Part shown: positions 26,322 through 34,706 of the stretch, piece after piece
Layout: each line of letters starts with the position of its first letter
Numbering within the stretch: position 1 is the first letter of the stretch
DNA from: Kitasatospora sp. MAP12-44
GTDB lineage: Bacteria > Actinomycetota > Actinomycetes > Streptomycetales > Streptomycetaceae
Reading direction: 5' to 3'
Length of the DNA: 64,000 bases
Assembly (NCBI RefSeq): GCF_029892095.1
Contig: NZ_JARZAE010000004.1
Location: forward strand, 7,936,001 to 8,000,000
Notes under the pieces: model-generated
Database searches by the model: none
What the model was told of the DNA's origin: nothing
What the model saw: the letters and a program-made list of their open reading frames with translations, nothing else
Translations under genes and position numbers: made by a program

Positions 26322-27404
26322 TCAGCGGTGGTCGAGGTATGTCCGGGCGCCGCGCAGCGGGGCGGCGGCGAACTCGGCCATGCCCGCGGCGAAGGGCACG
26401 GTCGGCCGCCAGCCGAGTTCCGCGCGCAGCCGCTGCGAGTCGGCGGTGATGTGCCGGACGTCGCCGAGCCGGTACTCGCCGGTCACCACGGGGGCCGGGC
26501 CGCCGAACGCGGTGGCCAGCGCGGTGGCCATCTCGCCGACCGTGTGCACGCTGCCGCTACCGGTGTTGAAGGTCCGCACGGTGCCCTCCGGGCTCAGCGC
26601 GACGGCCGCCAGCGCCGCCTCGTTGGCCGCCGCGACATCGCTGACATGGACGAAGTCGCGCCGCTGGCCGCCGTCCTCGAACACCCGGGGCGGACGGCCG
26701 GCGGCCAGCGCCGAGCGGAACAGCGAGGCGACCCCCGCGTACGGCGTGTCGCGCGGCATGCCGGGGCCGTAGACATTGTGGTAGCGCAGCGTGGTGACCC
26801 GGCCGCCGCAGGCGCGGGCCCAGGCGGCGGCCAGGTGCTCCTGGGCGAGCTTGCCGGCGGCGTAGACGTTGCGCGGGTCAGCCGGCGCCTCCTCGCCGAC
26901 CAGGCCGGGCAGCAGCGGCGCGGCGCAGTGCGGGCACGGCGGTTCGAAGCGCCCGGCGTCCAACTCGGAGGCCAGCCGCGGCCCGGGGGCGACCGGCCCG
27001 TGCGCGGCGCAGGTGTAGCGGCCCTCGCCGTAGACCACCATCGAGCCGGCCAGCACCAGCTGCCGCACGCCGCCGCGGGCCATCGCCGCGAGCAGCACCG
27101 CGGTGCCCAGCTCGTTGCAGCTCACGTACTCGGGCGCGTCGTCGAAGTCCAGGCCGAGGCCCACCATCGCGGCCTGGTGGCAGACGGCGTCCACCCCGTC
27201 CAGCGCGCGCCGCACGGTGGCGGGGTCGCGGACGTCGCCGTGCACGAACTCGACCTCGGTCGGCAGCGTGACGCCGGCCCGTCCGTCCGGGTGGACGGCG
27301 GGCAGCAGCGCGTCCAGCACCCGGACCCGGTGGCCGGCCGCGACCAGCCGGGCCGCGATGGCGGAGCCGATGAACCCGGCACCGCCGGTGAGCAGAATGT
27401 CCAT
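26322..27404 (-). CDS. NAD-dependent sugar epimerase, dTDP-L-rhamnose 4-epimerase-like
   Basis: 360-aa extended short-chain dehydrogenase. It has TGGAGFIGS (NAD binding), catalytic Ser/Tyr motifs GSMVVYGEG and NVYAAGKLA (YxxxK), and an inserted Cys pair (PPCPHCAAPL) characteristic of the WbiB-type rhamnose 4-epimerase group. It probably interconverts nucleotide deoxysugars for the envelope glycan built by the nearby glycosyltransferases. A response-regulator box (27454-27470) and TAGCGT (-10), 6 nt before the ATG, place it in that two-component regulon with a leaderless message. Confidence 0.88.
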   Translation of the reverse strand: MDILLTGGAGFIGSAIAARLVAAGHRVRVLDALLPAVHPDGRAGVTLPTEVEFVHGDVRDPATVRRALDGVDAVCHQAAMVGLGLDFDDAPEYVSCNELGTAVLLAAMARGGVRQLVLAGSMVVYGEGRYTCAAHGPVAPGPRLASELDAGRFEPPCPHCAAPLLPGLVGEEAPADPRNVYAAGKLAQEHLAAAWARACGGRVTTLRYHNVYGPGMPRDTPYAGVASLFRSALAAGRPPRVFEDGGQRRDFVHVSDVAAANEAALAAVALSPEGTVRTFNTGSGSVHTVGEMATALATAFGGPAPVVTGEYRLGDVRHITADSQRLRAELGWRPTVPFAAGMAEFAAAPLRGARTYLDHR

Positions 27405-27453
27405 GCGCCGACGCTAACGCCGTGGCGGGCGGCGATGGAGCGGTGGCGGCGGA

Positions 27454-27470
27454 CCGTCAGATCTCCGTAA
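27454..27470 (-). promoter_or_regulatory. Response-regulator box 3 with leaderless promoter of the epimerase
   Basis: On the minus strand TTACGGAGATCTGACGG agrees at 13 of 17 positions with the two upstream boxes and keeps both ACGG half-sites 11 bp apart. It ends 50 nt before the epimerase ATG; TAGCGT (27411-27416, minus) is the -10, 6 nt before the ATG. The geometry is nearly identical to boxes 1 and 2. Confidence 0.5.
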
Positions 27471-27549
27471 TGCCCGAGCACAGCCCTGGCTGCGGGCGAT
27501 TTCCGGGATCACGGCAGGGCCGTCCGTGGTGTCTCGTACGCTCAGTATC

Positions 27550-29163
27550 ATGCACCACGCGAACGCCCCTGCCGACCCGCCTCCGCATGCGCACCCGCCG
27601 GCTGACGACGGAATCTGGCAGCGCCTCGCCGTCTACTCGTACCTGAGCGCTCCCGAGCGCCTCGAATACGTGGCCGTGATGCGGGTGTTCTGCTCGACGC
27701 TGCTCGCGGACCTTGCCGTGCCGGACGTGGTCGAAAGGCTCGCGCGGGACGGGGTGTGGCAGGGGCAGCTCGACGCCGACGTCCTCACGGCGCGGCTGGA
27801 GCAGCTGGTGAAGTGGGGAAACCTGCTGCGCAGCAGCCACGCGGTGAAGGCCGCCAGCATCGCCGAGTACCAGCGCTCACGGGCCCGGTACCAGCTCTCG
27901 AAGCCCGGCGAGCAGGTGCAGCGCGATGCCGAGGAGGTCCTGGCGAGCGCCGACGCGGCGCGCGAGGTCAGCAGCGAACTGCTGGCGCTGGTGGACCGGG
28001 GGCTGCGAGAGATCGCGGCGGCCGTCCACGTGCCGGGCGGCGCCGATCCGCAGGAGGCGCTGGAGAGGATCAGCACGCTGTTCGTGCAGTTCGCCGAGTT
28101 CGCCGAATCGGTGCGGGACTTCTACGCCTACCTCGGCCAGGTCCTCGCCCGGTACGACCTGGACGGCGCCGAGTACCAGGGCTTCAAGGAGCTGCTGCTC
28201 GACTACGTCGAGGCGATCACCGAGGAGGTCGCGTTCCGGTCGCCGAGGATCGCGGCGACCCTGACCCGGCTCTGGCCCGACCTACCGGGGCTGCTGAAAC
28301 TGATCGGCGCTCACGCCACCGGGCTCGGCGCCCTGACCAGCGGCCTGCCCGAGACCCGGGTGCAGCGCAGCCGCGGGCGCGAACTGGCGGACTGGGAGGG
28401 CCTGCGCGGCTGGTTCGTGGACACGGACGGGCGGGGCAGCCAGGTGGACCAGCTCCGGGACGCGACCCTTCGCGCGCTGCAGTCACTGCTGGCCAACGCC
28501 AAGCGGATGCTGCGGTCGGCGGCTGGGGAGATGTCCCGCCGCCGGGATCTGCTGCGGCTCGCGGCCTGGTTCGACGCCGCCGACCCCGAGGACGCGCACG
28601 ATCTGGCGGTGGCGGCGTTCGGGCTCCACAGCGCGCGGCATCTGGGCGTCGCCCCGGATCCCGACGGCACGGTGCCCGCGTACGTCAGTTGGTGGAGCGG
28701 CCCGGCCGTTGACGTGCCGGTGGCGCTGCGCGAGCGCGGCAGCCGGGCGCAGCGGGGCCGGTCCGCGGCGGTCGAGGACTACTCCGCACAGAAGGCCCGG
28801 CTGCTCGCCCTGGCCCGCGAGCAGGCCGTCGCCCGCCAGGCGGCCGCCGACGAACTGCGCAGCGCGTCAGGGCGGTTCGGGCATGTTCGGCTGAGCGCCG
28901 CCGCCATGGGCCTGCTGCTGGAGCTGCTGACCTCGGCGCTCGGGAACTCCCGGCTGCGGTGGGCCGGCCCGGCCGCACCGCCCGGGTTCGGCCTGGAGGA
29001 CGCGCGGGCCGGTGATGCCGAGCTGGACCTGCGCCTGACGCTGCGCCGGGTGCCGGGCGCGGTGACCGTGCTGCGCTCGGTGGACGGCGACCTGGCGGTG
29101 GACGACCTGGAGATAGCGGTCACCGCCTTCGCGGCAGTGGCCCGCGAGGAGGTGGGCGCGTAG
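27550..29163 (+). CDS. jetA: Wadjet type II JetA, kleisin-like subunit (DUF2397/TIGR02677)
   Basis: 537-aa protein with the TIGR02677/DUF2397 opening (IWQRLAVYSYLSAPERLEYVAVMRVF), winged-helix-like ends and a long helical middle, matching a MukF/kleisin-type bridging subunit. In Wadjet complexes JetA links the SMC heads to JetB and the nuclease recognises looped plasmid DNA. First gene of the jetABCD operon. The ATG at 27550 is preferred; a GTG at 27526 would add 8 residues, and neither has a strong ribosome site. The stop TAG shares its last base with the jetB GTG. Confidence 0.9.
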   Translation: MHHANAPADPPPHAHPPADDGIWQRLAVYSYLSAPERLEYVAVMRVFCSTLLADLAVPDVVERLARDGVWQGQLDADVLTARLEQLVKWGNLLRSSHAVKAASIAEYQRSRARYQLSKPGEQVQRDAEEVLASADAAREVSSELLALVDRGLREIAAAVHVPGGADPQEALERISTLFVQFAEFAESVRDFYAYLGQVLARYDLDGAEYQGFKELLLDYVEAITEEVAFRSPRIAATLTRLWPDLPGLLKLIGAHATGLGALTSGLPETRVQRSRGRELADWEGLRGWFVDTDGRGSQVDQLRDATLRALQSLLANAKRMLRSAAGEMSRRRDLLRLAAWFDAADPEDAHDLAVAAFGLHSARHLGVAPDPDGTVPAYVSWWSGPAVDVPVALRERGSRAQRGRSAAVEDYSAQKARLLALAREQAVARQAAADELRSASGRFGHVRLSAAAMGLLLELLTSALGNSRLRWAGPAAPPGFGLEDARAGDAELDLRLTLRRVPGAVTVLRSVDGDLAVDDLEIAVTAFAAVAREEVGA

Positions 29164-30491
29164 TGGCGCTGCCCTCCTCCCATGACGTCGCGCTCGCCGC
29201 CGAGCGCCGCAGCGCCGCCCGCCTGCTGCTGCGCCACCCGCTGGTCACCGCCGACGGGCCGCACGCCGACGCCTTCCCGCTGGTGCGCCGTCACGCCGAC
29301 TGGTTGGCCCAGCGGTTCCAGCAGGTACTCGGATACCGACTCCTGGTGGAGGCCACCTACGCGCGGCTCTTCAAGGCGGGCCTCGGCCCGGGCTCCGGCC
29401 ACCGGATGGAGCGCTCCACCGGCACGCCGTTCACCCCGCGGACCTACGCCTACCTGGCGCTGGCCCTCTCCGTCCTGGTGACCGCGCCGGAGCAGGTCCT
29501 GCTGTCCCAACTGGTCGCCGACGTACGGGCGGCGGCCGTCGACGCGGGCCTGTCCATCGAGGACTCCGGTCGGCCGGTGGAGAAGCGGACGCTGGCGGCC
29601 GCGCTGCGCCGACTCGTCGACTGGGGTGCGCTGACCGAGACGGACGGCAGCGTCGGTTCGGTCGCCGCGGAGGCCGGCGGCGAGGCGCTGCTCACCGTCA
29701 ACCGGGAGATCGCCCGCTCGATCGTGGCCGGCCCGCTGACGCAGAGCACCGACGGCGCGGACCTCGTGCTGCGGTCCGCCGATCCCGGATTCGGCGGACC
29801 GCGCACCTATGTGCGTCGGAGACTGGTCGAAACCCCGGTCGTCTATCTCGACGAGCTCACCGAGGCGGAGCGCGACTGGCTGCGGACCCGGCAGCGGCGC
29901 GAGGCCGAGGCCTTCTCCGAACTGCTGGGCCTGGAAGCCGAGATCCGGGCCGAGGGTGTCGCCATGATCGACCCCGACGACGAGCTGACCGATCTCCGGC
30001 TTCCGGGCACCGGGACGGTCGCCCAGGCCGCGCTGCTGCTGGTCGACCGGCTGGTGCGACGGCTGCGACCCGACGAGGCGGGCCATCCGGCGGTCGGCGG
30101 CCGTCTCACGATCGGCGTGCCGATACCGCCCGGCCTGGTCGCCGAGCTCCTCGACGAACTGGTCGAGGAGTACGGCCGGCGTGCCAACTGGCAGCGCGGC
30201 TACCTGGACAGCCCGGCCCTGCTGCGCGCCGACGCCCTCGAACTCCTCAGCCGCATGCGACTGGTGGCACCGGCCGGACCGCTGCGTGCCGACGGCCACG
30301 GCGTGCCGCCGTGGTACGAGAGGGCCGCCGGCGACGGGCGGGCCGTCACCGACGTGTCCGCGGCCCGCACCGCCGTCGTCGGCGAGTGGGTGCTGCTCGC
30401 CGCGGCCGCCCGGTACGCCACGACCGTCTCGCTCAAGCACGCCGATCAGCGGGCAGCGCAGCCCGACCGACAGGGAGAGCCTTCTTCGTGA
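29163..30491 (+). CDS. jetB: Wadjet type II JetB, MukE-like subunit (DUF2398/TIGR02678)
   Basis: 442-aa protein of the TIGR02678/DUF2398 family, recognised from segments such as RHADWLAQRFQQVLGYRL and FTPRTYAYLALAL. In the Wadjet complex JetB corresponds to the KITE/MukE subunit that binds the kleisin and controls DNA entrapment. GTG start overlapping the jetA stop by one base; its TGA stop overlaps the jetC GTG by 4 nt (GTGA). Intact over the full expected length. Confidence 0.9.
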   Translation: MALPSSHDVALAAERRSAARLLLRHPLVTADGPHADAFPLVRRHADWLAQRFQQVLGYRLLVEATYARLFKAGLGPGSGHRMERSTGTPFTPRTYAYLALALSVLVTAPEQVLLSQLVADVRAAAVDAGLSIEDSGRPVEKRTLAAALRRLVDWGALTETDGSVGSVAAEAGGEALLTVNREIARSIVAGPLTQSTDGADLVLRSADPGFGGPRTYVRRRLVETPVVYLDELTEAERDWLRTRQRREAEAFSELLGLEAEIRAEGVAMIDPDDELTDLRLPGTGTVAQAALLLVDRLVRRLRPDEAGHPAVGGRLTIGVPIPPGLVAELLDELVEEYGRRANWQRGYLDSPALLRADALELLSRMRLVAPAGPLRADGHGVPPWYERAAGDGRAVTDVSAARTAVVGEWVLLAAAARYATTVSLKHADQRAAQPDRQGEPSS

Positions 30492-31258
30492 ACCGCCGCC
30501 CGACCCACCCCGTGTCGCAGCACGCGGCCCCGCACCGCTTCCGGCTGGGCCGCGCCGGGATTCTCAACGTCTGGCAGTACGACCAGCAGGAGTTCGCGTT
30601 CGGCGATGGCCGGCTGCTGCTGCGCGGCAAGAACGGCGCCGGCAAGTCCAAGGCCCTGGAAATGCTGCTGCCCTACCTGCTCGACGGTGACGCCCGCGCC
30701 CTCGACGCGACGGGAACCGGTCGCACCACGCTGGCCTGGCTGATGCTGGACGGCTTCGAGCAGACCAACCGGCTGGGCTATCTGTGGGTCGAGTTCTGCC
30801 GAACCGACGAGGACGGGAGTGAGCAGTTCCTGACGGTCGGCGCCGCCGTGCGCGCGTCGAAGTCCACCAACTCGGCCACACCCTTCTTCTTCACGACCAC
30901 GCTGCGGATCGGGCACGACCTCCAGCTGGTGGAGTCCGGCCAGCCGCTGGCGCTGGACCGGCTGCGGGCCGCCGTCGGCGCGGGCAACGTGCTGGACAGC
31001 GCCCGTGACCACCGGACCAGAGTGGCCCGGGAGTTGTTCGGGCTGACCGACGCCGCGCGCTACCGCAACCTCGTCCAGCTGCTGCACCGGCTGCGCCGCC
31101 CGACGATCGGCGACCGCATCGAGTCCGGCGGTCTGGTGACCGTACTCGGCGAGACCCTCCCCGCGCTCCGACGACGACGTGATCGACAAGGTCGCCCGCA
31201 ACCTCGACGATCTCGACAGCGTCCGCCAGGACCTCGGGCGGCTGGAGCGGACCAATGA
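30488..31258 (+). CDS. jetC: Wadjet type II JetC, N-terminal fragment (SMC-like ATPase head, frameshifted)
   Basis: N-terminal head of the SMC/MukB-like ATPase (TIGR02680). Walker A GKNGAGKS is at residues 47-54, after the usual FRLGRAGILNVWQYDQQEFAF opening. Normal JetC sequence continues to LPAL (to 31168). It then shifts to an Arg/Pro-rich out-of-frame tail that stops at 31258, while homologous sequence resumes as DDDVIDKVARNLDDLD in the +1 frame from 31170. A single extra C in CTCCGAC (31166-31172) explains it. GTG start overlapping jetB (GTGA). Without the C-terminal half this fragment cannot form a working ATPase site. Confidence 0.88.
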   Translation: MNRRPTHPVSQHAAPHRFRLGRAGILNVWQYDQQEFAFGDGRLLLRGKNGAGKSKALEMLLPYLLDGDARALDATGTGRTTLAWLMLDGFEQTNRLGYLWVEFCRTDEDGSEQFLTVGAAVRASKSTNSATPFFFTTTLRIGHDLQLVESGQPLALDRLRAAVGAGNVLDSARDHRTRVARELFGLTDAARYRNLVQLLHRLRRPTIGDRIESGGLVTVLGETLPALRRRRDRQGRPQPRRSRQRPPGPRAAGADQ

Positions 31259-34200
31259 GGCGCTCCACCGGTTCCTGGGTGGCTACCGCGGCTACCTCCA
31301 CGGGGCCCTGCGCCGTCGGTCGGGCGAGGTCGTCGCGGAACTCCAGAAGCTCGCTGAGCGGCGACTGGCCGCCGGGGAGATCACCCGACGGGTGGCCGAG
31401 CTGCGTGGTGAGGAGGCCGAAGCACGGGAGCGCCACGAGCAGTTGGCGGCCGAGCAGGACACCGCCGAGGCGGATCTCGTCACCCTGCGGACCAGCGCGG
31501 GCTATCGGAGCCTGTCCGAGCTCGGCGAGCGGCGTCGCACGGTCGCAGCCATCCAGGCGACGGCCGGAGCCAGTTACGCGGCCTTCCAACTGGCGCACGG
31601 CGCGCAGCTGGCGGCCGGCGCCGCGGTCAGCGCCGGCGCCCATCGTACGGCCGGTGAACTCCGCGAGCTGGGCACGGCCCACCGTGAACTCTGCGACCTG
31701 GCCGACCGATCCGGCCTGGCGCCCGCTCACCTGGGCGATCCGGCCAATGGCACGGTGGCGGTACTCGCCGCCGCGAGCGAGCACGAGATCACCGATCCGG
31801 ACGGCGGCAACGAACTCCTGCGTGGTGAGCGCGTGGAGGCCTTCGACACCGCTGCGGTGGCCGCCTCGCTGCGCTCCTGGAACGCCCAACTCGCCGCCGC
31901 CGAGCCGGTGATCAAGAGCAGGATCCGTGTCGTCACCGAACTCGCCACCCTGCTGGACGAGTTGCGGGAGACGCAGACGAAGGCCCGGGAGGCCGACACC
32001 GAGCACGAGCGACTGGCGATCCAGGCCGAAGCCGAGGCAGCTCTCGTGACGGATCGTCAGGCAGCCGTCGTCACGGAGGGCGAGGCGTACGCGGCCGCGG
32101 TCGACGCCTGGACGGGCCTCCTGGAGGTCCGCTCCGGCGTCTCACTCGACGCCGTACGCGAGGCAGTGCGCCGCGACCCGTCCACGGATGCCCCTTTCGA
32201 GGAGCGGACGCTGCCCGCCTCGGTCGGGGAGGAGGTGACGTCCGCCGCCCATGAGGCACTCGACGCCCACCGGCAGGCCCTCTCGGACCAGCGCGAACAG
32301 GCGGCCTTGGTGGCCGACGGTCTCGCCCGTACGCTCGACGCCCTGCGGGCGGAGCGAGCCGACTGGGAGCGGCACAGCGACCCCGTACCCCCGAGGCCGC
32401 CGCTGCGGGACGCTCCCCGGCTCCCGGACGGCGGCGCCCCGCTGTACCGGCTGGTCGACTTCTCGCCGGACCTGACCGAAGCCCGGCGGGCAGGCCTCGA
32501 AGCGGCGTTGGAGGCGGCCGGGCTGCTCGACGCCTGGGTCAGCGCGGACGGCGTACTGCTCGATCCGCACACCCGGGACACCGTGCTCACCCCCACCGCG
32601 CCGGCCGGCGGCTGGTCGCTCGCCAACGTGCTGCGCCCCGTCCCCGCGGCCGGCGGCGGCGTGACGGCCGCCCAGGTGGCCCGCATCCTGGCGGCGGTCG
32701 CGCTGGTGCCGGTCGGCGTCCCCTTCGGGGCGGCGGCGGGCGGCGCGGTGAGTACCGACGGCCGGTGGCGGCTCGGCGTCGCGGGCGGTGCCCACACCAA
32801 GCCGGTGGCCGAGTACGTGGGCGCCGAGGTGCGGGCGCAGACCCGCCGCCGGCGCCTCGACGAACTCGCCCACCGCATCGGCGAGGTGGCGCAGGAGACG
32901 GAGCATGCCCGCTCCCACGCAAGGGAGTTGACGGATCGCCGGGCGGCTCTCGACGAGCTGCTGCGACGCCCCCCGACGAGCCGGACCCTGACCGGAGCCT
33001 GGGCGCGCCTGGAGGAGACCGAGCGGATCACCGCCGATCTCCGCCAGGCGGCCGCGGCGGCGGACCGGGTCGCCCAGGACGCCCGGACCCGCTGTGTCGA
33101 CGCCCGCCGCCGCGCCGAGTCCGCCGCGACCGCACACGCGCTGCCGGCCGACCCGCGCGCGCTGCCGCTGGTGCGCTCCGCGCTGGACGGCCTGGCCGAC
33201 GGCGTCAAGCGGCTTCGCCGCCGCGTGGCATCCGCCGCCGACGGCCTGGCCGCCCACCGCGAGGAGCGCCGGAGCTACCAGCGCGCTCGCACCGCCCGGG
33301 AGGAGGCCGAGCTCGGATACGGTCGGCGGGCAGCGGAGTTGGCGACCGCCCGCCGGGACATCCGGAAGCTGGAGAGCGCCGTCGGAGCGAGCGAGCAGGC
33401 GATCCTCGCCGAGGAGGAGGCCGTGGTACGGCGCCTGGACGAGATCGGCAGGGAACTGCCCGGAGCGCAGAGCAAGGCTGTGCGCCTGCACGACGAGGTG
33501 GTGCGCGCCGAGCAGGACGAGCAGACCAGGCGCGCCGAACTCGCCACCCAGGAGGAGGCGGTGATCCGTCGCGGGCGGGCCCTGCGCACCGCCCTGGCGA
33601 CGCCCGACATCGTCCGCGGGGCGGCCCTCGGCGAGCACCTCGGTGAGCTCTCCATCCCCGACCCCGTCCACGAGGACGCCAGGACCAGGCTGAGAGCCCT
33701 GCAGGCCCTGGTCGAGGCCGCCCACCGCAGCCTCGACCCCGAGCGCCACGACGCCTCCGACACCACGCTGCTCAACCGCTTCAGCGAACTGCGGGACCAG
33801 CTCGCCGGAGGATACGACGCCACCCTGGAGGAGCCCGACGGCATCAAGGTCTGCCGCCTCGTCGACGACACCGGCCCGCACGATGTGGCCTTGGTCGGTG
33901 AGCGCATCGCCACCCAGGCCGCCGACGCGCGAGCCCGGCTCACCAACCGCGAGCGGGAGGTCTTCCAGCGGTTCCTCACCGGCGAGTTGGGCGATCATCT
34001 CTCCTCGCAGATGCTTGCCGCCGGAGCGCTGGTCGACGCCCTCAACGCCACCCTGCGGTCCGTCCGCACCTCGCACGGCCTCGGCGTCGAGCTCGACTGG
34101 CGGTTGGCCGACACCGTCGACGCGGATGTGCGGGCCGCCGTCGACCTGCTCCGCAGCCCGTCCGGCCTGCGGACCCGCGAGCAGTCGGAACAGCTGCGGG

Positions 34201-34706
34201 AGGTCCTGCAGCGCCGGATCGAGGACGCGCGCCGCGCTGATCCGGCAGTCGGCTACGCCGCCCATCTGCGGACCGCACTCGACTACCGGATGTGGTTCAC
34301 CTTCCAGCCATGGGTGCTGGACGAGTCCTCGACCGCCCGCCGCAGGAAGTTCACCGGGCGCACTGGGCTCAGCCAGGGCGAGCAGCGCGTCCTCTCCTAT
34401 CTCGCGCTCTTCGCCGCGGCCGCCGCGCAGTTCACCACACTGGCCGAGAGTGCCCCGCACGCACCCCGGCTGATCCTGCTGGACGACGCCTTCGCCAAGG
34501 TCGACGAGCCGACGCACGGCAGGCTCGGCCGCATCCTGGTCGATCTCGACCTCGACTTCGTCCTCACCAGCGAGCGCCTGATGGGCAATTGGCCCGACGT
34601 GCCGGCGCTGCAGATCTACGAGTGCCTGCGCGACCCGCACGTTCGCGGGGTCGCCACCCTGCACTACACCTGGAACGGACGCAACCGACGGCTGGTGAGC
34701 GTGTGA
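31179..34706 (+). CDS. jetC: Wadjet type II JetC, C-terminal fragment (coiled coil, hinge and signature/Walker B)
   Basis: Rest of JetC in the +1 frame; 1175 aa from the first available GTG, although true homology begins at about 31170. Long Glu/Arg/Ala-rich coiled coils fill residues about 10-400 and 590-900, with a globular hinge region between. The ABC signature LSQGEQRVLSYLALF (near residue 1063), Walker B LILLDDAFAKVDEPTHG (near 1097) and the switch segment LTSERLMGNWPD complete the SMC head. Together with the N-terminal fragment it would make a normal-length protein of about 1405 aa. Its stop overlaps the jetD GTG by 4 nt. Apart from the single shift the reading frame is clean, which suggests recent inactivation or an error. 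Confidence 0.88.
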   Translation: MIDKVARNLDDLDSVRQDLGRLERTNEALHRFLGGYRGYLHGALRRRSGEVVAELQKLAERRLAAGEITRRVAELRGEEAEARERHEQLAAEQDTAEADLVTLRTSAGYRSLSELGERRRTVAAIQATAGASYAAFQLAHGAQLAAGAAVSAGAHRTAGELRELGTAHRELCDLADRSGLAPAHLGDPANGTVAVLAAASEHEITDPDGGNELLRGERVEAFDTAAVAASLRSWNAQLAAAEPVIKSRIRVVTELATLLDELRETQTKAREADTEHERLAIQAEAEAALVTDRQAAVVTEGEAYAAAVDAWTGLLEVRSGVSLDAVREAVRRDPSTDAPFEERTLPASVGEEVTSAAHEALDAHRQALSDQREQAALVADGLARTLDALRAERADWERHSDPVPPRPPLRDAPRLPDGGAPLYRLVDFSPDLTEARRAGLEAALEAAGLLDAWVSADGVLLDPHTRDTVLTPTAPAGGWSLANVLRPVPAAGGGVTAAQVARILAAVALVPVGVPFGAAAGGAVSTDGRWRLGVAGGAHTKPVAEYVGAEVRAQTRRRRLDELAHRIGEVAQETEHARSHARELTDRRAALDELLRRPPTSRTLTGAWARLEETERITADLRQAAAAADRVAQDARTRCVDARRRAESAATAHALPADPRALPLVRSALDGLADGVKRLRRRVASAADGLAAHREERRSYQRARTAREEAELGYGRRAAELATARRDIRKLESAVGASEQAILAEEEAVVRRLDEIGRELPGAQSKAVRLHDEVVRAEQDEQTRRAELATQEEAVIRRGRALRTALATPDIVRGAALGEHLGELSIPDPVHEDARTRLRALQALVEAAHRSLDPERHDASDTTLLNRFSELRDQLAGGYDATLEEPDGIKVCRLVDDTGPHDVALVGERIATQAADARARLTNREREVFQRFLTGELGDHLSSQMLAAGALVDALNATLRSVRTSHGLGVELDWRLADTVDADVRAAVDLLRSPSGLRTREQSEQLREVLQRRIEDARRADPAVGYAAHLRTALDYRMWFTFQPWVLDESSTARRRKFTGRTGLSQGEQRVLSYLALFAAAAAQFTTLAESAPHAPRLILLDDAFAKVDEPTHGRLGRILVDLDLDFVLTSERLMGNWPDVPALQIYECLRDPHVRGVATLHYTWNGRNRRLVSV

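Noticed and set aside
31140..31200. Programmed +1 frameshifting in jetC
   Set aside because: CTC CGA has no known slippery context or downstream structure that I can see, and re-pairing of the Leu tRNA on TCC is poor; mutation or sequencing error is simpler.
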